Shown here: positions 41,091-49,571 of the stretch, one piece after another
Numbering within the stretch: the stretch's first letter is position 1
Layout of the letters: every line of letters begins with the position of its first letter
DNA from: Chloroflexota bacterium
GTDB lineage: Bacteria > Chloroflexota > FW602-bin22 > JACPRP01
DNA length: 64,000 bases
Assembly: GCA_016210495.1 (NCBI GenBank)
Contig: JACQUC010000258.1
Span: 1 to 64,000, forward strand
Direction: 5' to 3'
Program-made: the position numbers and the translations under genes
The notes under the pieces: generated by a model
What the model saw: only the letters and a program-made list of their open reading frames with translations
Databases searched by the model: none
Told to the model about the DNA's origin: nothing

Positions 41091-41698
41091 AGCGGCGACT
41101 TGATCGCAACTCGACCGCGGTCCTGGTGCTTCTCGTGGTCGTACACTCGATCAACATCTGGTACGGCGTGCAGACCTGGCAAGAGAGGCAAGATATCGAG
41201 CAACTGGAGGAAGAGCTGACGAAGGAGCAGGGCACCGTGCGTCGCCTCAGGGCGATCGAAAGCCTCTCAGCGTTGCAGCAGGAACTGGCCACGCTGCAAG
41301 CAAAGGTTCCGGCCAACAGCGAGCAGGCAATCCCGAGCAGCGTGGATACGCTGCAACTCGTTTCCGACCTCACCAGTATTCCGCCCGAGTCCGGGGTTAG
41401 ACTGATCAATTTCAAGGGCAAGGAGCCGAAGACAGAGACCACCGACGGTCGCTCCTTCCAGATGCTGGGATACGAGCTCAGCTTGCACGGGAACGTTAAT
41501 GGACTGCCTGCCGTGCTCAGGCGCATCGACCAGAGCCCTCTCACAAGCCTGAGAATTCCCGCCATGTCGTTGACCAGGCAAGATGATGGCTGGACGATGC
41601 GCTTGGACCTGTCGGTACACGTGCTTTCACCGGTCCAGCCAACACCAACTCCGGCCAAGCCTGCTCCAGGTCCGACTCCCGCCAGCAAGCCCCGTTAG
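41087..41698 (+). CDS. pilO: PilO-like pilus inner-membrane assembly protein
   Basis: 203 residues. One N-terminal membrane helix (AVLVLLVVVHSINIWYGV), a coiled coil (to about residue 85), then a domain with IPSSVDTLQLVSDLTSIPPESGV and FQMLGYELSLHGNVNGLPAVL, as in PilO. The C-terminus is a Pro/Thr tail. It overlaps pilN by 4 nt. The pair would form the usual heterodimer. Confidence 0.75.
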   Translation: MKRRLDRNSTAVLVLLVVVHSINIWYGVQTWQERQDIEQLEEELTKEQGTVRRLRAIESLSALQQELATLQAKVPANSEQAIPSSVDTLQLVSDLTSIPPESGVRLINFKGKEPKTETTDGRSFQMLGYELSLHGNVNGLPAVLRRIDQSPLTSLRIPAMSLTRQDDGWTMRLDLSVHVLSPVQPTPTPAKPAPGPTPASKPR

Positions 41699-41720
41699 TT
41701 TCTGGCATGGAATGGCATCT

Positions 41721-41760
41721 GTAGGGGCGGACGGCCCTGTCCGCCCGGGGTGGGGCGGGG
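41721..41760. repeat. GTAGGGGC-type hairpin, near-identical copy of 40312-40351
   Basis: GGGCGGAC (41725-41732) and GTCCGCCC (41739-41746), preceded by GTAG and followed by a GGGTGGGGCGGGG tail. It lies between pilO and pilM. Confidence 0.6.
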
Positions 41761-41836
41761 CTGAGGCTTTCCGCAACGTGGCGTGCACCACACTTAGGTG
41801 TGGCAAGCGATTGTGGCTGGAGGAAAAGAAGGTTCC

Positions 41837-42712
41837 GTGTTTCTAAAACAAACCAGACTCGCGGTCAGTCTCGAAGGGCTTACCTTGCGTCTGCTGACTT
41901 GCCAGGAGCGCTCGGTGACATCGTGGGCGGAAATACCCGTGGAGCCGCGCTTGCTGCGCAACGGGTTCCCCTTCGACGCGCGTGGTCTGGCTCAGTCGCT
42001 GAACGCCTCGGAGAAGCTGGCCAAGTTGCCGAAACAGAACGTGGTGGCGGCCTTGCCCGGCCTGCAGAGTTTTGTCCGAATCCTCAAGGTGCCCAGAGAA
42101 GTTCAGGGGAACCTTGGAACGGTGGTGGCTGGAGAGGCCCGGCGATCGATACCGGACGTCGAGCGGAATATGTTCATCTACTGGCAGCGGTTCGGGCCAA
42201 GCAACTCCCTTCAGCAATCCGTCTACTTGTTGGCGGTGCCGCGTCAACCCCTCATCACCTACGTCGAGGGGCTTACGGCCGCTGGCATGCGGCCCAGGAG
42301 CATTGACCTTCGCCCCTTGGCGGTGGCGCGCGCAGTCAATAGACAGGATGCCATAATCGGTAACTCGGAGAGCATGTCGCTTGACGTCGTGATCGTGCGC
42401 AACGACGTGCCGGTGATGATGCGCAGCCTCTATCTGGGCCAGGACTTCGAGCCGGTGGAGTACGTAAACGCGCGGCTGGCCGAGGAGTTGGCGCGCACGG
42501 TCAGCCATTTCAACAGCACGAGCCAGGAGGGCTTCCTGGCTGCCGATACTCCCGTGGTTCTTACCGGGCGGGGTGCCGCGGATGCGACGTTGGCGGCGAT
42601 GGTCGAGGATGCACTTCAGTATCCCGTCGCCGCGCCCGAGCCTCCTTTCGACTACCCGAAGGATTTTCCCATCGCCGACTATATGGTGCATCTTGGACTA
42701 ATGCTCAAGTGA
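41837..42712 (+). CDS. pilM: PilM-like actin-fold pilus assembly protein
   Basis: About 291 residues from a GTG at 41837 (AGAAGG upstream); a GTG at 41798 would add 13 residues that lie outside the fold. LAVSLEGLTLRLLTC opens the actin-like domain, with VVAALPGLQSFVRILKVPR, SVYLLAVPRQPLITYVEGLTAAGM and PVVLTGRGAADATL further on. PilM binds the PilN N-terminal tail in the cytoplasm. Usual gene order is M-N-O; here M follows O. Confidence 0.75.
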   Translation: MFLKQTRLAVSLEGLTLRLLTCQERSVTSWAEIPVEPRLLRNGFPFDARGLAQSLNASEKLAKLPKQNVVAALPGLQSFVRILKVPREVQGNLGTVVAGEARRSIPDVERNMFIYWQRFGPSNSLQQSVYLLAVPRQPLITYVEGLTAAGMRPRSIDLRPLAVARAVNRQDAIIGNSESMSLDVVIVRNDVPVMMRSLYLGQDFEPVEYVNARLAEELARTVSHFNSTSQEGFLAADTPVVLTGRGAADATLAAMVEDALQYPVAAPEPPFDYPKDFPIADYMVHLGLMLK

Positions 42713-42724
42713 GGGCATGACGAA

Positions 42725-43480
42725 TTGGATCTATTTATGATGGCAATTTGGCTTGCGCTGGGCGCCGCGGTGGGTAGCTTCCTCAACGTGTGCGCGGATC
42801 GTATACCCTCCGGCCGGTCTGTCGTAAGGCCGGGCTCCTACTGTGAGTCCTGCGCGACCCCGCTGGGCTTCGTTGACCTGATCCCAGTCTTGAGCTTGCT
42901 GTGGCTCCGGGGGCGCTGTCGCCACTGTCGGGCCCCAATTCCTGGACGTTTGTTGATTGTTGAAACTATTACGGCCGTGGTATTTGGCCTGGTGTGGTAT
43001 TATTCGCCCACGACGCTCGAAGCCACGGTCTATGCCATGCACGCCAGTCTTCTGATCCTGGTCGCCATAATCGATCTCCAACACCAGCTGATCCTTAACA
43101 AGATCACGTATCCTTGGGCGGTAGCTGCGCTCGCACTTTCGGCCTTTCTGCCCGAGGTCGGGCTCTGGCGTGCGGGCGTCGGCGCGGCCATCGCGCTGGG
43201 GCTGTTCGGCGCCATTTTCGCCTTGGCGCCGCAGGGAATGGGTTTCGGAGATGTCAAGCTCGCGGGAGTGATTGGATTGGTGGTGGGATTTCCCGCGGTC
43301 CTGGTGGCGCTGGTTCTCGGGGCCGTTAGCGGGGGGATAGTCGGGGCGGCGCTTCTCTTGGCGGGGCGCAAGGGTCGCAAGGATGCCTTGCCGTTCGGAG
43401 TCTTTCTATCGATCGGCGGCATCGTATCCCTGCTCTGGGGCCCTGTTCTTTGGGGCGCGTACTTGCGCTGGATCATCTGA
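42725..43480 (+). CDS. pilD: Prepilin peptidase (leader peptidase/N-methyltransferase, A24)
   Basis: 251 residues from a TTG at 42725 with GTGAGGG upstream, or 247 from ATG at 42737. GSFLNVCADRIPSGRSVVRPGSYCESC then CRHC is the N-terminal zinc-knuckle and methylase part. Catalytic aspartates are in IIDLQHQLI and GFGDVKLAG. About eight membrane helices. It cuts class III leaders before the hydrophobic helix of the pilins encoded downstream, and probably the regulator-prepilin fusion too. Confidence 0.9.
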   Translation: MDLFMMAIWLALGAAVGSFLNVCADRIPSGRSVVRPGSYCESCATPLGFVDLIPVLSLLWLRGRCRHCRAPIPGRLLIVETITAVVFGLVWYYSPTTLEATVYAMHASLLILVAIIDLQHQLILNKITYPWAVAALALSAFLPEVGLWRAGVGAAIALGLFGAIFALAPQGMGFGDVKLAGVIGLVVGFPAVLVALVLGAVSGGIVGAALLLAGRKGRKDALPFGVFLSIGGIVSLLWGPVLWGAYLRWII

Positions 43481-43506
43481 GTACGGTGGAAGGTTGTTCT
43501 ATTAAC

Positions 43507-44661
43507 GTGGATGTCTTGAGCTTGCTGCGGCTCACATACGAGAGGCGTGCCTCTGATCTTCATCTCAAGGCCTCGACCCGCCCCGTCCTGCGTGTCGACG
43601 GTGTCCTCGAGCCGGTAACCGGCGAGGGGCCGGTCAATCCGGCCGACATTGCCGATGCCTTTTGTGCCATCGCCACCGAGGAGCAGCAGGACTTGTTTCG
43701 GCGCAACCTGGAGCTCGACTTTGCCTACAGTCTTCCCGGCGTGGCTCGCTTCCGGGTAAACGCCGCCTTACAGCGAGGCTCTATTGTGCTTTCGTTTAGG
43801 TTGGTGCCGGTTGTCGTGCCAAGCCTGGCGCAACTTGCCATGCCTACGGTGTGTCAGGTGCTGGCTGCCCGTCGCAGGGGCCTGGTGGTGGTCACCGGTC
43901 CGACGGGCTCGGGCAAATCCACGACTTTGGCGGCGATGATCGATAACATCAACAGCAACGAGCGGCGCCGCATCGTTACGATCGAAGACCCCATCGAGTT
44001 CCTGTATGCCGACAAGCTGTCTTTCATTATCCAGAGGGAAGTCGGAGCCGACGCTAGGGATTTCCCCACCGCTTTGAGATCCGCTTTGCGCCAGGATCCT
44101 GACGTCATTCTGCTGGGTGAGATGCGTGACCAGGAAACCATCGCGACGGCCATCGCTGCGGCGGAGACCGGGCACCTGGTGCTTGGAACTTTGCACACGA
44201 TTGGCGCCGCTGAGGCAGTGGACCGCATTATCAACGTCTTCCCGCCCGGGCAACAGCAGCAGGTGCGGCTGGAGCTATCGCTGTGTCTGGAGGGGGTTGT
44301 TTCGCAGATGCTTCTCCCTCGCGCATCGGGCAAAGGCAGGGTGGCAGCCATGGAGGTGATGATTGCCACGCCGGCCGTGCGCAATCTCATCAGGGACGCC
44401 AAGGCTCACCAGATCCCGAATATGATCGCCCTGGGTGCCCAGTTCGGTATGCAGACTTTCGACCATCATCTGCACGACCTGGTTCTGGCAAACGTCGTGA
44501 GCTTCGAGGAAGCAATGCTGCGCGCGACGCAGCCGGAGCATCTGCGAAAGCGCCTCGCCAGCGACGGCGTGATCGCGGCAGGCGTGCATCCTGTCCTTCC
44601 TAGCTTCCAGTCCTTCCCTCATTGGGATGAAGATCGAGGGAAGGATCAGGGAGATGGTTAG
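43507..44661 (+). CDS. pilT: PilT-like pilus retraction ATPase
   Basis: GTG at 43507 aligns with the PilT start (DVLSLLRLTYERRASDLHLKAS); the frame opens earlier at 43450 within pilD. 384 residues. Walker A GPTGSGKSTTLAAMI, IVTIEDPIEFL, Walker B DPDVILLGEMRDQET and the AIRNLIRE-like VRNLIRDAKAHQIPN. The last 20 or so residues (from VLPSFQSFPHWDED) are encoded by a degenerate CCCTCTCCC-type hairpin repeat (44612-44671). PilT depolymerises pili for twitching. Confidence 0.9.
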   Translation: MDVLSLLRLTYERRASDLHLKASTRPVLRVDGVLEPVTGEGPVNPADIADAFCAIATEEQQDLFRRNLELDFAYSLPGVARFRVNAALQRGSIVLSFRLVPVVVPSLAQLAMPTVCQVLAARRRGLVVVTGPTGSGKSTTLAAMIDNINSNERRRIVTIEDPIEFLYADKLSFIIQREVGADARDFPTALRSALRQDPDVILLGEMRDQETIATAIAAAETGHLVLGTLHTIGAAEAVDRIINVFPPGQQQQVRLELSLCLEGVVSQMLLPRASGKGRVAAMEVMIATPAVRNLIRDAKAHQIPNMIALGAQFGMQTFDHHLHDLVLANVVSFEEAMLRATQPEHLRKRLASDGVIAAGVHPVLPSFQSFPHWDEDRGKDQGDG

Positions 44662-44741
44662 GGTAAGGGTCGTACCTTAGGCTGCGATGATGGGAATGAG
44701 AGACGAAGGATGGCGCCGCTAGCGGCCTATGGATGTGAATA

Positions 44742-45950
44742 ATGCCTTTTCGCTACGAAGCGTACAACCGGGAAGGCCAGCGTGTTCGTGGTACGCTCGA
44801 GGTAGAGTCCGAGCAGGCGGCTGAGCAGCTTCTCTGGGACAAGGACCTCAGCATAATCGACATTAGCAAGGTCGGAAGGCCCTTCTCGCTGCACGAGCAA
44901 CTGCCGTCCGTCTTTGGCGTGCGCACCGACGACGTTATCTCCTTCGCCAATCAGATGGCCTTTCTCATCGAAGCGGGGATCAACATCTACGCGGCTCTCC
45001 AGATGATGCGCGATCAGACGACGAAGCCAGCCTTCCGTGAGGTTCTGGCACAGGTGGTAAAGGACATTGGGGAGGGCTTCACCTTCTCGGAGGCGCTGGG
45101 CCGTCACCCAACCGCTTTCTCGCTTCTCTTCGTGCGGCTTATCAAAGTGGGCGAGGAGACCGGGCGCATCGACGCTATGCTGCGTAAGGTCGCCGGCTAT
45201 ATGGAAAGGCGCAGGGCCGCCAACGCGAAGGTGAAGTCCTCGCTAGGGTACCCGCTCTTCGTCGTGGTGATGGCCGGGATCTCCATGTACATCCTGCTCA
45301 CCCTCGCGCTGCCCAATCTGGTTAGTCTCTTCAAGGAATTCGGCGCCGACATGCCACTGCCGACGCGCATCGTGATCGGCGGGGCCAACTTTGCCGGGCA
45401 GTACGGGCGGCTTATGGGTTTGGGCTTGCTGGCGTTTGTCGCCCTTGCCTTTGTCTACACTCGAAACCGCACTGGCGCGCGACGCATGGATTATCTTCTG
45501 ATTAGTGCTCCCGTGGTGGGTCCGATGGTACACAAACTCAACCTTGCGCGCCTTGCGGACACCCTGGAGAGCCTGATCGGCGGCGGCCTGCCGCTTACCG
45601 AGGCGCTGGACCTGCTGTTGGAGACGACCCAAAACGCTGCGCTGCGCGAGCCGCTGGAGGAAGTCCGCAACGACGTCTTGAGCGGTCTTTCGCTGTCGCA
45701 GGCCATGGCGCGACACGCCATTTTCCCTCCCTTGATGATCAATCTGACGCACGTAGGAGAGGAAGCCGGCACCATGGAAATTTCTTTTCGCAACCTGGGC
45801 CGGCACTACAACGAAGAGGCAGATCGTACGATCTCCAGCCTCATCGGCTTCTTGGAGCCGGCGTTGATTGTCGTCGTCGGCCTTACCATCGGCCTCGTCG
45901 CCATCACCATCATCACCACCATCTACTCGGTACTCCCTGCCATCCGCTAA
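44742..45950 (+). CDS. pilC: Type IV pilus inner-membrane platform protein PilC/GspF
   Basis: 402 residues. N-terminal MPFRYEAYNREGQRVRGTLE, the two T2SSF repeats (VISFANQMAFLIEAGINIYAALQ and ARLADTLESLIGGGLPLTEALDLL in part) and three membrane regions ending in LIVVVGLTIGLVAITIITTIYSVLPAI. It transmits PilB/PilT action to the pilin row. Confidence 0.92.
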   Translation: MPFRYEAYNREGQRVRGTLEVESEQAAEQLLWDKDLSIIDISKVGRPFSLHEQLPSVFGVRTDDVISFANQMAFLIEAGINIYAALQMMRDQTTKPAFREVLAQVVKDIGEGFTFSEALGRHPTAFSLLFVRLIKVGEETGRIDAMLRKVAGYMERRRAANAKVKSSLGYPLFVVVMAGISMYILLTLALPNLVSLFKEFGADMPLPTRIVIGGANFAGQYGRLMGLGLLAFVALAFVYTRNRTGARRMDYLLISAPVVGPMVHKLNLARLADTLESLIGGGLPLTEALDLLLETTQNAALREPLEEVRNDVLSGLSLSQAMARHAIFPPLMINLTHVGEEAGTMEISFRNLGRHYNEEADRTISSLIGFLEPALIVVVGLTIGLVAITIITTIYSVLPAIR

Positions 45951-46603
45951 CCTGTTCGTATCCCTTACCCCTGGGTTCCGCGCAGGCTGAAGCCTGCGGC
46001 TACAAGTGCTGCAGCCCCGGGCGGGGGCCCCTCGGCCGCGATCTCGTAGCCGCACCCCTTCAGGGTGCGCCGGACTGTTTGCTTCACCGACATCCGCGGC
46101 CACCGCCACCCCCTTGATTACGCCGTGATTACAGCGCTCCCTGCCTGTGAAAGCCAGTTGTAATGCGCCCCAACAGTGCTTTTCGCTTGCCGGGCCGGCC
46201 TCTCTCGTTTGCCTGGAGGTATTAATACCAAGGTACTACGCGAAAATCATCCCCACGTACTTACCACGGACGATGACGGCAGCCCGGCAAGACGCTAGAG
46301 TATAGCCGTAGATCAATGAAAGATTCCTGTAATCTCGTGATTCAAGGCCGGTTTTGAGCCGGCGGACACTGAAAGAGCACTGTAATGAAGCAACGTCGTC
46401 AAGACAAAACCAGGGAGGAGCCGCTGGAGCAACGCCCAGCAGGAAGGAGGGACAGCAATAGTGATGGCCTTCGCCAGGCCGAAGCTCACTAGTTTGTTGT
46501 CTACGTCCCCGTCAATGTGAGGGGACCTAAGTGACCAGGTACTCAAATGACACCGATAATGGGAGGTGGGGAGGGGAGGAAAAAAGAGTAGGGAGAAAAA
46601 GAA
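45951..46603 (+). other. 653-nt gene-free leader before the pilin genes, with several hairpins
   Basis: No coding frame is convincing. Structures seen: GCAGGCT/AGCCTGC (45982-45997) and CGCACCC/GGGTGCG (46051-46069), both dispersed-repeat types; a 12-bp palindrome GGTATTAATACC (46218-46229); GCCGG/CCGGC around 46348-46364; and a nested stem TAGTGA...TCACTA enclosing GGCCT/AGGCC (about 46459-46490). I see no consensus promoter and no known c-di-GMP riboswitch core, though position and structure would suit a regulated leader. Confidence 0.45.
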
Positions 46604-47041
46604 ATGAAGAGGGGCAACGGGGTCGGTCTGATTACCGAGGCGCACAGAGATGAGAGAGGATTGACGGCCATCGAGCTGGCGGTCGTCGTGGCCATTTTGG
46701 CTATCCTCGCCGCCCTGGTATCGAGCAACGCCAGCGGATTGAACACGACGGCGCGCGCCGCGACGCAAACCTCCGACGTCGCGGAGGTACAGAAGGCCCT
46801 CGACAGGTACTCAGCCGAGCACCCCTCGGGGGGGTATCCCACAGCTAGCGGCAGCCCTCCATCTCTGGGCAGTACGGCCGCCATCAGCTTTACTGCTAGT
46901 TTCCAGAACTCGGACGGGGCTACGAAGACGTTCGTACCAGACTATGTCAAGCGAAACCCCAAGCACGCCAGCGATAGCTGGTGGACCGTCGACTACACCG
47001 GCACCGTGACAGTGGCCGTGCCAAGCGGCTCCGTGTACTAG
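46604..47041 (+). CDS. Type IV prepilin-like protein
   Basis: 145 residues. The leader ends DERG, followed by LTAIELAVVVAILAILAALV: prepilin cleavage after Gly, Glu at +5 and a hydrophobic helix. The body is small and Ser/Thr/Gly-rich, ending AVPSGSVY. It is a pilin or pseudopilin exported through PilBC and processed by the peptidase at 42.7 kb. The next pilin follows 89 nt later. Confidence 0.86.
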   Translation: MKRGNGVGLITEAHRDERGLTAIELAVVVAILAILAALVSSNASGLNTTARAATQTSDVAEVQKALDRYSAEHPSGGYPTASGSPPSLGSTAAISFTASFQNSDGATKTFVPDYVKRNPKHASDSWWTVDYTGTVTVAVPSGSVY

Positions 47042-47130
47042 GCTTTTGAGGACTCCGGCCCTCGGTGGCTGGAGGATGCGTACGACCCACGCGATGATTA
47101 CATCGCAGAATAGACAGGGGAGGTTGCGTA

Positions 47131-47586
47131 ATGAAAAGGACAATGGCATCCCAGAAAGGTTTCACTCTAATCGAGCTGCTGATCGTGCTGGCCGTGTTGG
47201 CCATATTGGCCGCCGTCGTCGTCCCGAACGTGAGCGGGTTTCTCAATCGGGGCAAGGACACCGCCTACAAGGCTGATCAGAGGACGATGCAGGCAGCGGT
47301 AGACGCCTGGCGTTCCGACGTGACCAGCCGCAGCGGCAATCAGTATCCGATCCTGGATAGCGACAAGACCAACATCGGGACGCCGAGCGGTTCCAGGAAC
47401 TCCTACGTCGACGTCGCGGCGCTTTACACCAGCGGGTACTTCCGGGGAGCCGATGTGGTGGCCTCGGCGAATACTTCCTTGAACACCTCGGCGACGAACT
47501 CCCCGTCAGGGACCTACGGGTGGTACGTTAGCGTCACAGGCACGGTGATGACTTCGCCCACGTTCTCTTCTGGCACCTATCCGTGA
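47131..47586 (+). CDS. Type IV prepilin, probable major pilin
   Basis: 151 residues. SQKG followed by FTLIELLIVLAVLAILAAVVVPNV is a textbook class III signal with F at +1 and E at +5. GGTTGCGTA-type leader with GGGGAGG ribosome site precedes the ATG. The ending SYVDVAALYTSGYFRG and a final Thr/Ser-rich strand are pilin-like. Its closer match to consensus makes it the better major-pilin candidate. Confidence 0.88.
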   Translation: MKRTMASQKGFTLIELLIVLAVLAILAAVVVPNVSGFLNRGKDTAYKADQRTMQAAVDAWRSDVTSRSGNQYPILDSDKTNIGTPSGSRNSYVDVAALYTSGYFRGADVVASANTSLNTSATNSPSGTYGWYVSVTGTVMTSPTFSSGTYP

Positions 47587-47627
47587 TGGTCTCAGGACAT
47601 AGGTCTCAGAGCAGCGGCCGTCGCGCT

Positions 47628-47663
47628 GGTGGTAGGAACGTTGCGTGCAACGTCCCTACCACC
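47628..47663. repeat. GTAGGGACGTTGC-family palindrome
   Basis: GGTGGTAGGAACGTTGC pairs with GCAACGTCCCTACCACC apart from one mismatch. It lies 40 nt after the pilin gene. Confidence 0.65.
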
Positions 47664-47726
47664 TAGCATCTGATTTGAACGGCAAGGACGACCCAGCGCT
47701 AGGATGAGAGCAGCCCGGAGGGCGAG

Positions 47727-49571
47727 ATGGACGACAACATTCGCACCGAGCGCGATACGCGGAAGTTTCGCTTGCTGGCGCTGCTCCTTGTCGTGGCGGG
47801 GGTCTACTTCGAGCGGCAAGAGGTTGCTCTCTGGCCAGCTATAGCCCTGGCCGGTTTGTACCTATTGCACCTGGTTGTCTTCTTCTCTGTCATCGTCCGC
47901 TGGGTTCCCCCACGTCTGTTGCCCTACGGCATGCTCTGGGCGGATGTGGGCTTCGTCGGCGGGACGCTGTATCTCTTCGGGGTAGACAGCGCTTTCTTCG
48001 TCTTCTTTCCCATAGTCGTGTTCTATTATGCCCTCTCCCTCGGTTACGTGGGCGGCTTCGTCGCGTCGACGCTCTTCGCCTTCGCTTACATTGGGGTGGC
48101 CTTTGGCCACCGGGCCGATCTTCTGCTGGGCCGGCTGCTGCCCGTTCAGATTCCACTCTTCTATTTGATCGCATTGTTTGGCGGGTACCTGGGCCAGCAG
48201 CGCAAGCGGGCGCAGAGCGAGCGACAGGAGCTGGTGCTGCTGCTTCAGGCGGAGCGCAGCGCACGTTCGATGCTGGACCTCACGCTCGGAATGGCTTCGG
48301 TGCTGGATCTCCAGGCGCTTCTCGGACAGATCGCCCACGTATGCGTAAGTGCGACGGGATGCACGCACGGCGGCGTGGCGCTGGTGGATGAACCCCGAGG
48401 GGTGCTGGGTGGAGCCTTCGCCATCTTTCCGGCGCCGCGTGACGAAGACGATCATACTCGCTGCGCTGAGCCCGGAGCTACGACTACCTTTGATCAAGAG
48501 GCTCACACCGAGGGCCGCCTGCTGGAAGTGGGTAACCCTGCGCACGAGAGGCTGCCACACTGGGCGCGATCCCTCGCACCCGCCTACGCGCTGTTCGTAC
48601 CGCTCTCGAATGGCAAGGGCAGCATCGGAGTGCTGACGCTCCTGAGCACAGAGCCTCACTCCGGCCTGAGCCCCGCGCAGAAGGATCTCTTGCAGGTTTT
48701 GGCCGCGTTCTTCTATCCCCTGGTCTCCAGCGCCCGGGCCTACGGGTCTGCCCAGAGGCAGAGTGAGCGGCTATCGAGCGAGCTTCGGGGCACCGTGCTG
48801 CACATTGTTCGCACGCAGCAGCTCCAGAAAAGAGGCGACGTTCGCGTCGGCCAGTTGCTCCTCGATCCGCCTCGACAAAGGGCCCTCTTAGGGTCCCGGC
48901 AACTCGAGCTATCGGAAAGAGAATTCGATGTGTTGTACCTACTGGCGCAGCATGCCGGCGTTCCGGTGAGTCAGGAAGTCCTGCTTCGCGAGGTCTGGGG
49001 AGAGGAGAGCCAGGCGCGAAGCAACGTGGTCGACGTCGCCATCAACCGTCTGCGGCGCAAGCTGACGTTGCAGGCCGCGGCCGGGGAGCTCATCCAGACG
49101 GTGCGGGGTACAGGCTATATGCTCGACGCCGACAACGCCGTGCTGAGCCGGGACGGCGTTGTGGGCGATGTAAGCCTGCGGGCACTGCGCCGCCAGGGAC
49201 AAAGGGGCGCTTTATTGCTGGAACACATCATATCTCTGGCCATCGTCTCGGTTCTGGTCCCCGCTTTGCTCACGGCGCTGACGACCGTCATAAATAACTC
49301 CGACTATCATCACGATCGGGTCGTGGCGGCAGAGCTGGCACGCAGCCAGTTGGAGAGCGTCCACAAGGAGACCTTCCAGACCAGTCCGGCCGCTTACTCG
49401 CTCATATCTCCGCTGCCCGACGGGTACGCAATATCCATCACGACGGACCAGGCCACCGCGTACACTTACTCGACTGGAGGGGCCACGCCCGAGGTTCTTC
49501 AGGCGGTAACGGTCACCGTTGCGGGGCGCTATGGCGACTTACAAGTGAGCGGGTATAAGGTCAGACCGTGA
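47727..49571 (+). CDS. Membrane sensor - GAF - OmpR-type winged helix - prepilin fusion
   Basis: 614 residues in one open frame. Residues 15-156 hold six hydrophobic helices. A coiled coil (157-180, QQRKRAQSERQELVLLLQ) leads to a GAF-like domain (about 185-345). A winged helix of the OmpR/PhoB C-terminal type covers about 370-465 (LSEREFDVLYLLAQHAG, RSNVVDVAINRLRRKL, TVRGTGYML). The end is a prepilin: RRQGQRG, then A495 LLLEHIISLAIVSVLVPALL, with E499 at +5 and a pilin-like body. No stop or frameshift separates the parts. Topology is consistent, with GAF, winged helix and leader all cytoplasmic. It may sense a signal and control the pilus genes, and could be cut by the prepilin peptidase. Confidence 0.82.
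   Translation: MDDNIRTERDTRKFRLLALLLVVAGVYFERQEVALWPAIALAGLYLLHLVVFFSVIVRWVPPRLLPYGMLWADVGFVGGTLYLFGVDSAFFVFFPIVVFYYALSLGYVGGFVASTLFAFAYIGVAFGHRADLLLGRLLPVQIPLFYLIALFGGYLGQQRKRAQSERQELVLLLQAERSARSMLDLTLGMASVLDLQALLGQIAHVCVSATGCTHGGVALVDEPRGVLGGAFAIFPAPRDEDDHTRCAEPGATTTFDQEAHTEGRLLEVGNPAHERLPHWARSLAPAYALFVPLSNGKGSIGVLTLLSTEPHSGLSPAQKDLLQVLAAFFYPLVSSARAYGSAQRQSERLSSELRGTVLHIVRTQQLQKRGDVRVGQLLLDPPRQRALLGSRQLELSEREFDVLYLLAQHAGVPVSQEVLLREVWGEESQARSNVVDVAINRLRRKLTLQAAAGELIQTVRGTGYMLDADNAVLSRDGVVGDVSLRALRRQGQRGALLLEHIISLAIVSVLVPALLTALTTVINNSDYHHDRVVAAELARSQLESVHKETFQTSPAAYSLISPLPDGYAISITTDQATAYTYSTGGATPEVLQAVTVTVAGRYGDLQVSGYKVRP

Noticed and set aside
45982..46069. Hairpins after pilC as classical terminators
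   Set aside because: No U-tracts follow and both belong to dispersed repeat types, so I list them as repeats within the leader region.
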